Shown in pieces: positions 1 through 6,263 of a stretch of DNA of 11,436 nt. The position numbers and the translations under genes were made by a program. Each line of letters starts with the position of its first letter. Position 1 is the first letter of the stretch. Source of the stretch: Thermoplasmata archaeon (lineage in GTDB: Archaea > Thermoplasmatota > Thermoplasmata > Thermoplasmatales > Thermoplasmataceae); the NCBI GenBank assembly GCA_021826795.1, contig JAKAYM010000053.1:1-11436 (forward strand), in the 5' to 3' direction. Below the pieces are notes generated by a model, which was not told the DNA's origin, did no database searches, and was given only the letters and a program-made list of their open reading frames with translations.

Positions 1-146
1 TTTTGTTTCTCATAACTCAGAATTAATTCCCACAATTTTAACTCTGGATGGCACTATGATTTCATTATTTCTAATTGTTACAGGATTCAACAATTATAGT
101 CACTGCTATTAGTCGGACATGCGGAGAGTCTGTACTATTGCAGAAC

Positions 147-1508
147 CTATACACTACTATTTTCCGGTACATTCGACGTCTTTCTGTGGTATGCATATAT
201 AAAGATAAGTGACGATAATGAAATAATTGATGTAAACAAAAGATAAGCAGTTACACCTGCTGAAATATTTACCATTACTCTTGCAATAAAAATATCTCCG
301 AGGCTTACGTTAATTTTCGAGAAATACATTATAAACAACGGGAGTATTGAAATGGATATGATTATGCCCATATCACGCATAATGAACATGGAGTTATTTG
401 CCTGTACACGGTAACGTTCTCCCAGAGAATCAGTAATCATTGTTGTGGATGGTGCCCAGAACATTGACCCACCGAATCCGGCTATAAACAGCAGTTCCGG
501 GATAAATCGTAAATACAGGGCAATAAATATCACAGGAACACACTCCAGCAGAGCACCTGCTGCCATTATGGCTTCGCTGTTCGGATACCTGTCATAGAGC
601 ATGCCACCAATGGGACTCGATACAATGGATGCCAGCGGGTATGTCATTATAAGCAATCCTGTTTCGATACTGCCTATTCCGAGATCACTTTCAAAGTAAA
701 GGCTGAGTGCAAATAACACGGAAAAGAACACAAAGGATTCAAGAAACGATGCTATGGTAATCAAGGAGAATCTGATATTTCTTAACAGCCTGCGCTCAAT
801 TAACGGATTTTTGATCTGTATATAGATAAATAATGGAAATACACCCACTGCAACAATCAGGTAATACACATTTATCAGCGCTATTCCCAGCACCAGAGGA
901 ACTATAAATATGGCCATCGATAGGGCCGATCTGTATTTCAAGGGAAGCTTAACCGGCCTATCATTTTTAATAATCCTGAATCCGGAATATATTGCGACTA
1001 AGCCTATGGGAACGTTGATCAGAAAGATATAACGCCAGTTAATTGCAACTAGAAAACCACCAAGAACAGGACCCGTAACAGTTCCAATGGACCATGCTAT
1101 GGAATTCAACCCTATTGCCTTTCCTCGCTCACCCCTTTTGAATGCACCGAGAATAATAGGTATATCCGATGATGTCATTATTCCTGCACCTATTCCCTCA
1201 GTAAATCTGAAAACTATAACAGAAAATATATTTAAAGAAACTGCTATAATTAGGGATGAAATTGTAAATACCGAAAACCCTATAATATAAAAATTTCTAT
1301 TTCCTATTCTTTTGGTAATTTCAATGGCAGGAACAAGCATTACGGTTGTGGAGATAAGATATGCACTTACAACTATTGTTAGATATGAAATACCTGAATG
1401 AAATGTTTCACCCATGGCAGGCAACGCGAGATACACAATAGTGGAATCAATTGCGGCCATGAGCGTGCTGAGAGTTGTGACCGCCAGGATTCCGTATTTA
1501 TGCATCAT
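147..1508 (-). CDS. MFS multidrug-type exporter, DHA2 family (about 14 TM)
   Basis: A 453-residue polytopic membrane protein, very likely a proton-driven drug or metabolite exporter of the DHA2 branch of the major facilitator superfamily. Visible hallmarks are AAIDSTIVYLALP (residues 18-30, the LDxTIVNVALP motif of helix 1), KRIGNRN (66-72, a degenerate motif A in the first cytoplasmic loop), RFTEGIGAG (101-109, motif B), GTVTGPVLGG (142-151, motif C of antiporters) and NWRYIFLINVPIG (157-169, typical of 14-helix drug exporters). Length fits the family. The start is ATG ATG CAT; either Met could be used. It lies 35 bp downstream of the small protein at 1544-1852 on the same strand and has no clear promoter of its own, so the two are probably co-transcribed. 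Substrate cannot be read from sequence. Confidence 0.9.
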   Translation of the reverse strand: MMHKYGILAVTTLSTLMAAIDSTIVYLALPAMGETFHSGISYLTIVVSAYLISTTVMLVPAIEITKRIGNRNFYIIGFSVFTISSLIIAVSLNIFSVIVFRFTEGIGAGIMTSSDIPIILGAFKRGERGKAIGLNSIAWSIGTVTGPVLGGFLVAINWRYIFLINVPIGLVAIYSGFRIIKNDRPVKLPLKYRSALSMAIFIVPLVLGIALINVYYLIVAVGVFPLFIYIQIKNPLIERRLLRNIRFSLITIASFLESFVFFSVLFALSLYFESDLGIGSIETGLLIMTYPLASIVSSPIGGMLYDRYPNSEAIMAAGALLECVPVIFIALYLRFIPELLFIAGFGGSMFWAPSTTMITDSLGERYRVQANNSMFIMRDMGIIISISILPLFIMYFSKINVSLGDIFIARVMVNISAGVTAYLLFTSIISLSSLIFIYAYHRKTSNVPENSSV

Positions 1509-1543
1509 TATGTATCTTAAAAGGCTATAAATTGATTTTCAGT

Positions 1544-1852
1544 TTATCTGTGGTGTTTTCTTTCAATAGTAAGGCTTCTTTCCTTATCCACCGAAAGGTT
1601 TTCCGTTTCAAGGAGGTCATATATACTTTGATCCATTGCAATCTCTACATTTCCATTCATAAAATATAGCATTTCCGGATCGTCGCAATGCCTTTTTATT
1701 TTCAGGGAGATTCCATGAACCACCTCGCACATGCCGGAATCGCATGAAACTGTTTCGTTGTATGATCTCATTACCAGGGTTTTATTAACCAATAATTGAC
1801 CCAGGGAATCCTTAATTTCAACTATGCCCGAATTCACATTGAATACTATCAT
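1544..1852 (-). CDS. Small cysteine-containing protein of unknown function, upstream of MFS exporter
   Basis: A 102-residue soluble protein that I do not recognise. It has no membrane segment or signal peptide. The N-terminal half looks beta-rich (MIVFNVNSGIVEIKD), followed by C37-DSGM-C42 and a third cysteine C56 in KRHCDDPEM; H46 lies nearby and the C terminus is basic (ERKHHR). The clustered Cys/His residues could bind a metal or form a disulfide, but this is inference. It is the first gene of an apparent two-gene operon with the DHA2 exporter 35 bp downstream. An A/T-rich box around 1867-1880 is correctly placed for a leaderless start at 1852. It could be a sensor or accessory factor for the exporter. 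I trust the gene more than any function. Confidence 0.65.
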   Translation of the reverse strand: MIVFNVNSGIVEIKDSLGQLLVNKTLVMRSYNETVSCDSGMCEVVHGISLKIKRHCDDPEMLYFMNGNVEIAMDQSIYDLLETENLSVDKERSLTIERKHHR

Positions 1853-1962
1853 TATTAAGACCGTCTATTATTTTAATTTGCATACCCTATTAAACAAAGA
1901 CATAAATACTTATTGAATTCTCGGTCAAGCATTAGAAGGAACCAAAAATCTGAAACTTAACC

Positions 1963-1970
1963 TTTTAATA
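1963..1970 (+). promoter_or_regulatory. TATA-like box of the GHMP kinase gene
   Basis: TTTTAATA is centred about 25 nt before the ATG at 1991. This spacing puts the transcription start at or next to the start codon, which implies a leaderless mRNA. No Shine-Dalgarno sequence is seen in the intervening bases. Confidence 0.5.
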
Positions 1971-1990
1971 GGAAGTTTCCATATATTTTT

Positions 1991-2992
1991 ATGATTACAG
2001 TTTACAGCCCTGTAAGAATCAGCTTTGCCGGTGGTGGATCGGATATAACACCTTTTTTCGATACATACGGTGGTGCCGTTTTAAATACAACAATTGATCG
2101 TGGAATAATGATTCGTTATATTGATGACGGTAACTCGCTGGAAATATCATCCAGGGATTTCCTAAAGACTTCACTTATATCATCAAATAATACATCCATG
2201 GAAAACAGGATAATCAGAATGTTCATGGATGAGGGAATTACAACAGGGAGATTAATCATGAACAGTGATGTGCCACCTGGTTCAGGACTGGGTTCCAGCT
2301 CTGCATTGCTTAATGGAATAATAAAAACAATATACACCATCAAGGGTAAAAATATAGATTGCCTTGAACTTGCAAGGAAATCATACATTACAGAAAAGGA
2401 AAAGTTCAATATAATACTGGGCAAACAGGATCCATTTGCAATAGCTGTGGGTGGATTAAAGTATATGGAATTCACCAGTGTGGGAGAAACCACTCAAAAG
2501 TTTGATATAAAAACACCATTTGTCCGTCAACTTGAAAAATCAATGATTCTGGTATACACCGGGCATACCAGGGAGAGTTCCAAATCATTGCAGGAACAGG
2601 CAAGCAAATCAGCAAGTGGAGATGAGGAAACTACATCTAAATTAAAATCCATAAGGGATATGGCATTCCGCATGAGCCAGGCTGTGATGTCAGAAAATCG
2701 TGATGCGTTTTGTTCTATTGTTAATGAGGGCTGGAAAATTAAAAAAACTCTTGGTAGTAGTGTATCCAATGAGAGAATAGAAAGGATGATAGATTTTGCA
2801 TTTAAAAATGGAGCGAGATCAGCAAAACTTCTCGGTGGAGGGTCTGAAGGTTTTATTTTGATTTTAACAGAACCAGAAAATATAAACAGATTACAGAATA
2901 AAATGAGAGAGCTTTCTGAATTTGTTATACGTTTGAAGTTCGATGGAAAGGGAACCAGGTTAATAGAAAATTTTATTGATAGTGAAATCTAA
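1991..2992 (+). CDS. GHMP-family sugar kinase, HddA / galactokinase-mevalonate-kinase related (COG2605 type)
   Basis: A 333-residue ATP-dependent small-molecule kinase. Motif 1 is PVRISFAGGGSD (7-18), motif 2 is the ATP loop VPPGSGLGSSSA (94-105), and the candidate catalytic Asp is D147 in GKQDPFAIAVGG; the KQD arrangement is typical of D-glycero-D-manno-heptose-7-phosphate kinases and relatives. Motif 3, usually LLGAGGGGF, reads KLLGGGSEGFIL (279-290), so a normally invariant glycine run is interrupted by Ser-Glu. Motif 1 and the KQD box argue for a sugar (phosphate) kinase rather than the mevalonate 3-kinase of Thermoplasmatales. The natural substrate is unknown; heptose chemistry need not occur here. 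The gene is divergent from 1544-1852 and overlaps by 4 bp the convergent DUF998-type gene. Confidence 0.85.
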   Translation: MITVYSPVRISFAGGGSDITPFFDTYGGAVLNTTIDRGIMIRYIDDGNSLEISSRDFLKTSLISSNNTSMENRIIRMFMDEGITTGRLIMNSDVPPGSGLGSSSALLNGIIKTIYTIKGKNIDCLELARKSYITEKEKFNIILGKQDPFAIAVGGLKYMEFTSVGETTQKFDIKTPFVRQLEKSMILVYTGHTRESSKSLQEQASKSASGDEETTSKLKSIRDMAFRMSQAVMSENRDAFCSIVNEGWKIKKTLGSSVSNERIERMIDFAFKNGARSAKLLGGGSEGFILILTEPENINRLQNKMRELSEFVIRLKFDGKGTRLIENFIDSEI

Positions 2993-3570
2993 TTTTTCAT
3001 TAATTTTGAAGGATGCCTGCAAAGGTAAATTCCTACCAGTGAAGACCAGGAGGAAAGCAATATTGCCTCGAGCATCTCTGTAACCGAAAGTCCTATTCTG
3101 ACATTAATGTATCCGAATAGTGCAAATATGCCGAAAATGATTATTGTCAGTGACAGAATTCCTGAAATATAGCCGTAATAACTGAGGAATGGTTTAATTC
3201 TGTAAAGGCTGAATAATATTATTCCTATAGGCGTGAATATGAAGTATATCACTGCTATTGCAAGATGTATATTCCCAAAATTCTCATCAAAAATTCCTAT
3301 TAAGAACAGGGATACTGCCCCGGTCATTATGAATGCAATGGAAAGCATTTTCACGGCAAGATATTTATAAAGAAATAAGGCAAATATGAAAATAGATATG
3401 CCACCGATGATCACCGCTGAATCAAAAATAAAAAAATATCTATGTACACCAAGGCTGCTCAAAGAATTCTTATACCATGAAAAATAAGGAGAAATACTGA
3501 CATCAAGAAATATAAGTAAAATCGTAATAAGCGGTCCAATAAAACCAATCAGGAACTTTTTATTGCACAT
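2989..3570 (-). CDS. DUF998-type integral membrane protein
   Basis: A 193-residue hydrophobic protein with about six predicted membrane helices. Family resemblance rests on SPYFSWYKNSLSSLG (27-41), which matches the SPxYSxxxNxLSxLG signature, a glycine-rich second helix (VIIGGISIF, 53-61), GIFDENFGNIH (92-102), where the family usually has GxFP and a conserved His, and TEMLEAILLSSW (164-175) in the last helix. Length is normal for DUF998. No biochemical role is established for this family. The stop codon overlaps that of the convergent kinase gene by 4 bp. The start ATG follows CATTATATATTAAG closely; that box lies only about 15 nt upstream, so the promoter is less clear than for other genes here. 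Confidence 0.75.
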   Translation of the reverse strand: MCNKKFLIGFIGPLITILLIFLDVSISPYFSWYKNSLSSLGVHRYFFIFDSAVIIGGISIFIFALFLYKYLAVKMLSIAFIMTGAVSLFLIGIFDENFGNIHLAIAVIYFIFTPIGIILFSLYRIKPFLSYYGYISGILSLTIIIFGIFALFGYINVRIGLSVTEMLEAILLSSWSSLVGIYLCRHPSKLMKN

Positions 3571-3625
3571 AGAATGCTTAATATATAATGCTAAAAAATC
3601 TTTTTATTTGAACAAAAGTTATAAT

Positions 3626-4132
3626 TTATAAAAATGACTCCTTTATTTCCTTTAATGCCTCTTCCCTACCGGCATAGCCATGAAAAGTCATGAATTTTCC
3701 CTTCTCAAGTTCTTTGTAATGCTGGAAGAAATGCTTTATTTTATTTTTTAAGGCATCGCCGAAACTATCTATATCCTTAATTGTAACTGAGTTAGGATCG
3801 ACCTTGTCAACTGGAACTGCAATAATCTTATTATCAGACCCTTCCTCATCACTCATCTGGGCAATGCCAACAGCCCTGCACTTTACTATGGTACCGGATG
3901 GTATGGGCACTGATGCTAATACAAGAACATCCAGCGGATCTCCATCCTTACCCTTCGTGTTTAGTATAAAACCATAGTTTGTTGGATAAACCATGGATGT
4001 AAACAGTATTCTGTCCAGTACTATATTATCAACTTCCGGTTTATATTCAAGCTTCGTGTTTGCACCCTGGGGTATTTCTATAAAAGCATAAAAAGTCTCA
4101 GGAAAATCCTCTGTCTGCACATCAAATCTCAT
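3626..4132 (-). CDS. ppa: Soluble inorganic pyrophosphatase (family I)
   Basis: Hydrolyses pyrophosphate to two phosphates in the cytoplasm and so pulls nucleic-acid, protein and lipid synthesis forward. Diagnostic stretches of the Mg-dependent family I enzyme are FIEIPQGANTKLEY (substrate-binding Glu and Lys), VYPTNYGFI, the signature DGDPLDVLVL with its metal-binding aspartates, DNKIIAVPVDK, and HFFQHYKELEKGK. I place the start at ATG 4132 (168 residues). A longer reading from 4201 would add 23 residues (MDVLYDSFLIQEK...) with no family counterpart, and a TATA box lies 23 nt before 4132. Family members are typically about 165-180 residues. The gene lies downstream of the winged-helix gene in the same direction but appears to have its own promoter. 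Confidence 0.93.
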   Translation of the reverse strand: MRFDVQTEDFPETFYAFIEIPQGANTKLEYKPEVDNIVLDRILFTSMVYPTNYGFILNTKGKDGDPLDVLVLASVPIPSGTIVKCRAVGIAQMSDEEGSDNKIIAVPVDKVDPNSVTIKDIDSFGDALKNKIKHFFQHYKELEKGKFMTFHGYAGREEALKEIKESFL

Positions 4133-4149
4133 ATAAGTAAATAGTTTCC

Positions 4150-4159
4150 ATATAAATAA
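4150..4159 (-). promoter_or_regulatory. TATA box of ppa
   Basis: On the minus strand the sequence reads TTATTTATAT, centred about 23 nt before the ATG at 4132. It supports a leaderless ppa transcript and argues against the upstream in-frame ATG at 4201, because translation from there would need a transcript starting before this box. Confidence 0.55.
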
Positions 4160-4221
4160 GATTTTCTCCTGAATAAGAAATGAATCGTATAAAACATCCA
4201 TGGCTAATCATTGTTATAATT

Positions 4222-4590
4222 CTATTTATCGAAATCGCTGTTGATATCCTTTAACAGGCACTGGAGGACCCGATGAAATTCTTTCTCCTTTTTATTTACA
4301 AGATCAATAATTTTTTCTGGATTGATCCTGAGATAAGAATAATAATACCCACCCTTCTCCATGCACTGTTTTCTCTTTGAAACCAGCTCAGATCTTACAA
4401 GCCGCTGTAGAGATCTGAAAACGGTGGTCCGGTCTCTCTTTAACCGCAATGCAATATCATCAACAGTTTCCGGTTTTCCAGTTTCCAGTAGATAAAGTAC
4501 GTTGATATCGCTGGGTGACAGGTCAAAAAAATATTCAAATATGTCACGGCAAGTAGCGCTTTCATCCAGAATCTGGTTAAACGATCCCAT
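4222..4590 (-). CDS. Winged-helix transcriptional regulator (TrmB/MarR-like) with three cysteines
   Basis: A 122-residue DNA-binding protein. LSPSDINVLYLLE (24-36), then PETVDDIALRLKRDRTTVFRSLQRLVRSELV (40-70), form a helix-turn-helix of the type seen in archaeal TrmB-like or MarR-like regulators; the recognition helix is about 53-65. The wing is KQCMEKGGYYYSYL (74-87), and the C-terminal helix 91-115 likely dimerises. Cysteines sit at C14, C76 in the wing and C111. The gene is divergent from trxA-trxB, and the 135-bp spacer holds promoters for both plus a repeated ATACAAT element. A role as thiol-sensing regulator of the thioredoxin operon is an attractive inference, not shown. A TATA box about 24 nt before the ATG suggests a leaderless transcript. 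Confidence 0.8.
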   Translation of the reverse strand: MGSFNQILDESATCRDIFEYFFDLSPSDINVLYLLETGKPETVDDIALRLKRDRTTVFRSLQRLVRSELVSKRKQCMEKGGYYYSYLRINPEKIIDLVNKKEKEFHRVLQCLLKDINSDFDK

Positions 4591-4609
4591 ACCTGTATAT
4601 TACTAAGTT

Positions 4610-4617
4610 CTATATAA
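4610..4617 (-). promoter_or_regulatory. TATA box of the winged-helix regulator gene
   Basis: TTATATAG on the minus strand, centred 23-24 nt before the ATG at 4590. Next to it lies the 8-bp perfect palindrome CAATATTG (4618-4625), which could be an autoregulatory half site. Confidence 0.5.
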
Positions 4618-4633
4618 CAATATTGCACAGTTA

Positions 4634-4650
4634 ATACAATATCATACAAT
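4634..4650. repeat. Tandem ATACAAT elements in the regulator-trxA spacer
   Basis: ATACAAT occurs at 4634-4640 and again at 4644-4650, a 10-bp period close to one helical turn. A third degenerate copy, ATACAGT, is at 4649-4655 and runs into the trxA TATA box. Same-face repeats just upstream of a TATA element suggest an operator or activator site. The complementary motif ATTGTAT reappears at 8119-8125. Confidence 0.4.
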
Positions 4651-4654
4651 ACAG

Positions 4655-4724
4655 TTATATATCCTTTATTAATATAGCATTAATCGGAGGCACATTAACA
4701 GTGTGTGTTCTCAGAGGTGTATAA
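4655..4724 (+). promoter_or_regulatory. trxA promoter and leader with Shine-Dalgarno and possible 7-codon upstream ORF
   Basis: TTATATAT (4655-4662) is a good TATA box and predicts a start near 4682, giving a leader of about 43 nt; a second A/T box at 4667-4677 is possible. GAGGTG (4714-4719) ends 6 nt before the ATG at 4726 and complements the archaeal 16S rRNA tail. A second purine block GGAGG (4686-4690) precedes GTG at 4701, which opens a 7-codon frame (M-C-V-L-R-G-V-stop) ending at 4724, over the trxA Shine-Dalgarno. This contrasts with the leaderless look of neighbouring genes. Confidence 0.45.
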
Positions 4725-4725
4725 A

Positions 4726-5082
4726 ATGGAAAACAAAAATGTATTCGGAAAAAATCCAGGAAAAGAAGGGCCGGTTGAGTTAAGTGATGGGAATTTTAAA
4801 TCTTTTGTAAGCTCTCCAAAGCTATCAGTAATAGATCTCTGGGCAGCATGGTGCGCTCCATGCAGGTATATTTCACCTGTTGTTGATGAACTCTCAAAAG
4901 AATACGCTGAGGTTGCAAATTTCGGTAAAGTTAATGTTGATGAGAACCCAGTTACATCGAGGGCCCTGAGAATAGAGAGCATTCCTACAATTATGTTCTT
5001 CAAAAATGGAAAACCTGTTGATGTGTCCATAGGTGTTGTTCCAAAGGAAGTCCTTGTTCAGAAAATCAAAAATCTGGCATGA
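4726..5082 (+). CDS. trxA: Thioredoxin
   Basis: A 118-residue cytoplasmic disulfide reductant that is reduced by the enzyme encoded 10 bp downstream. The active site is WCAPC (C43, C46) after the strand VIDLWAAW, the structural cis-proline is P87 in SIPTIMFF, and FFKNGKPVD follows as in classical thioredoxins. The N-terminal 15 residues extend beyond the compact fold, which is common in archaeal homologues. I chose ATG 4726 over an in-frame GTG at 4705 because GAGGTG sits 6 nt before the ATG and the extra residues are not family-like. It is the first gene of the trxA-trxB operon and divergent from a cysteine-bearing winged-helix regulator. Confidence 0.93.
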   Translation: MENKNVFGKNPGKEGPVELSDGNFKSFVSSPKLSVIDLWAAWCAPCRYISPVVDELSKEYAEVANFGKVNVDENPVTSRALRIESIPTIMFFKNGKPVDVSIGVVPKEVLVQKIKNLA

Positions 5083-5092
5083 AAGAGTCAAC

Positions 5093-6049
5093 ATGGAAAC
5101 TTATGATATTTTAATTATCGGCGGGGCCTCTGCCGGTCTCACTTCTGCAATATATTCAGCCAGGCAGGGAATGAAGACACTGGTAATCACTAAGGACATA
5201 GGTGGACAGGCGCTGCTGACCACCGATATCCAGAACTATCCGGGATTTGATATGATCGGCGGATTCGAGCTTACCAATAAATTCAAGGAACAGGCAGCAT
5301 ACTATGGCACAGAATTTGTATACGATGAGGTCGTTTCCGTGGATATGGAAGATGATAGGTTCACAGTGAAAACAGGTAATTCAGAATTTTCTGCCCTGTC
5401 TCTTATACTTGCTTTCGGTAAAACTCCAAGAGATCTTAATGTTCCCGGAGAATCCAGGTTAAAAGGACATGGAATTTCTTATTGCGCAATATGCGACGGT
5501 CCACTGTTCAGGGGAAGGGAAGTGGCCGTGGCCGGTAATGGAAGCCATGCCCTGGAGGCTCTTGTGTATCTATCTTCCGTTGCAAGAAAAGTTCTTTATA
5601 TCACAAACGCTAAGAAACTTGCCGGTGATGAATCATTGCTGGATACTGTCAACGGAATTAAAAATAAGGAAATTTATTTTGACAGCACCCTTGTATCAGT
5701 TAACGGCGAAAAATCAGTTGAATCAGTGACATTTAAGAATAAATCTTCAGGAAAAACAGATGAACTGAAAACCGACGCTGTATTTGCCGAAATGGGATAT
5801 ATAGCAAAAACAGGTTTCGTTAAGAACCTTGTTGAACTGAATAAAGGCAATGAAATAGTCGTGGATAAATTTGGCAGGACTTCACATATGGGTATATTTG
5901 CCTGTGGTGATGTCACCGATACACCCTATAAACAGGCAGTAATTTCTGCCGGTCAGGGAGCAACTGCGGCATTATCTGCATATAATTATGTTCAGAATCT
6001 CAAGGGTAAGGTTGCAGCAAAAAGCGACTGGAAACTTATAAAACATTAG
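5093..6049 (+). CDS. trxB: Thioredoxin reductase-like flavoprotein lacking the NADPH 2'-phosphate motif
   Basis: A 318-residue low-molecular-weight thioredoxin reductase. FAD binding: IIGGASAGLTSAIYSAR (8-24, third glycine replaced by Ala) and GIFACGDVTD (267-276). Redox centre: CAIC (C131, C134) in CAICDGPLFRGR. The second dinucleotide fold has AGNGSHALEA (147-156), but where NADPH enzymes carry HRRxxxR this protein reads ITNAKKL (170-176), with no arginine. The T. acidophilum homologue is reported to be inactive with NADPH and NADH, so a non-canonical electron donor is likely here too. Start: ATG 5093 gives the standard N terminus; an in-frame upstream start at 5033 lies inside trxA and is unlikely. 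The gene follows trxA by 10 bp. Confidence 0.92.
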   Translation: METYDILIIGGASAGLTSAIYSARQGMKTLVITKDIGGQALLTTDIQNYPGFDMIGGFELTNKFKEQAAYYGTEFVYDEVVSVDMEDDRFTVKTGNSEFSALSLILAFGKTPRDLNVPGESRLKGHGISYCAICDGPLFRGREVAVAGNGSHALEALVYLSSVARKVLYITNAKKLAGDESLLDTVNGIKNKEIYFDSTLVSVNGEKSVESVTFKNKSSGKTDELKTDAVFAEMGYIAKTGFVKNLVELNKGNEIVVDKFGRTSHMGIFACGDVTDTPYKQAVISAGQGATAALSAYNYVQNLKGKVAAKSDWKLIKH

Positions 6050-6058
6050 TAAGCTAAA

Positions 6059-6091
6059 ATAATCCGGTATTATCCACAGTTCTAATTTTTT
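6059..6091 (+). terminator. Probable terminator of the trxA-trxB operon
   Basis: The inverted repeat ATAAT (6059-6063) / ATTAT (6069-6073) with loop CCGGT is followed by a T6 run at 6086-6091. Archaeal termination depends mainly on the T tract; the hairpin is weak. It lies 10-42 nt after the trxB stop codon. Confidence 0.4.
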
Positions 6092-6235
6092 ATTATAATT
6101 CTATGATCACAGCATTTAATCTTTAAATTATCTAAATGCCTTATACACGCACTTAATATAGGTCGTAATTTTAAATTATATTACTATTATAATTATATAA
6201 AATCTTTGTTTAGAAAACGAAAAACCTTTATACTA

Positions 6236-6245
6236 TTTAAATATA
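6236..6245 (+). promoter_or_regulatory. TATA box of the APC permease gene
   Basis: TTTAAATATA is centred about 24 nt before the ATG at 6264, consistent with leaderless transcription. AGGTG at 6254-6258, 5 nt before the ATG, could alternatively act as a Shine-Dalgarno site if transcription begins farther upstream. Confidence 0.45.
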
Positions 6246-6263
6246 ATACATATAGGTGTATTT

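Noticed and set aside
1..146. Short minus-strand frame (about 28 codons, ending ...VKIVGINSEL-stop at 10-12) and a possible ATG at 11-13 reading off the window.
   Set aside because: There is no ATG start or promoter for the first, and a stop lies directly upstream. The second leaves only about four codons to judge. No gene can be supported in this stretch.
1087..1290. Plus-strand open frame of 67 codons.
   Set aside because: It lies wholly inside the MFS gene on the other strand, and its composition is that of an antisense shadow.
1991..2992. Mevalonate 3-kinase or another mevalonate-pathway kinase of Thermoplasmatales.
   Set aside because: The PVRISFAGGGSD and GKQDPFA motifs are those of HddA-type sugar kinases, and the sequence does not resemble the mevalonate 3-kinase N terminus I recall.
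4705..4725. In-frame GTG start adding seven residues to thioredoxin.
   Set aside because: The added residues are encoded by the Shine-Dalgarno region itself, and ATG 4726 has ideal spacing to GAGGTG.
5033..5092. Upstream in-frame start for thioredoxin reductase.
   Set aside because: It would sit inside the thioredoxin gene and add 20 residues before the standard METYDILIIGG N terminus.
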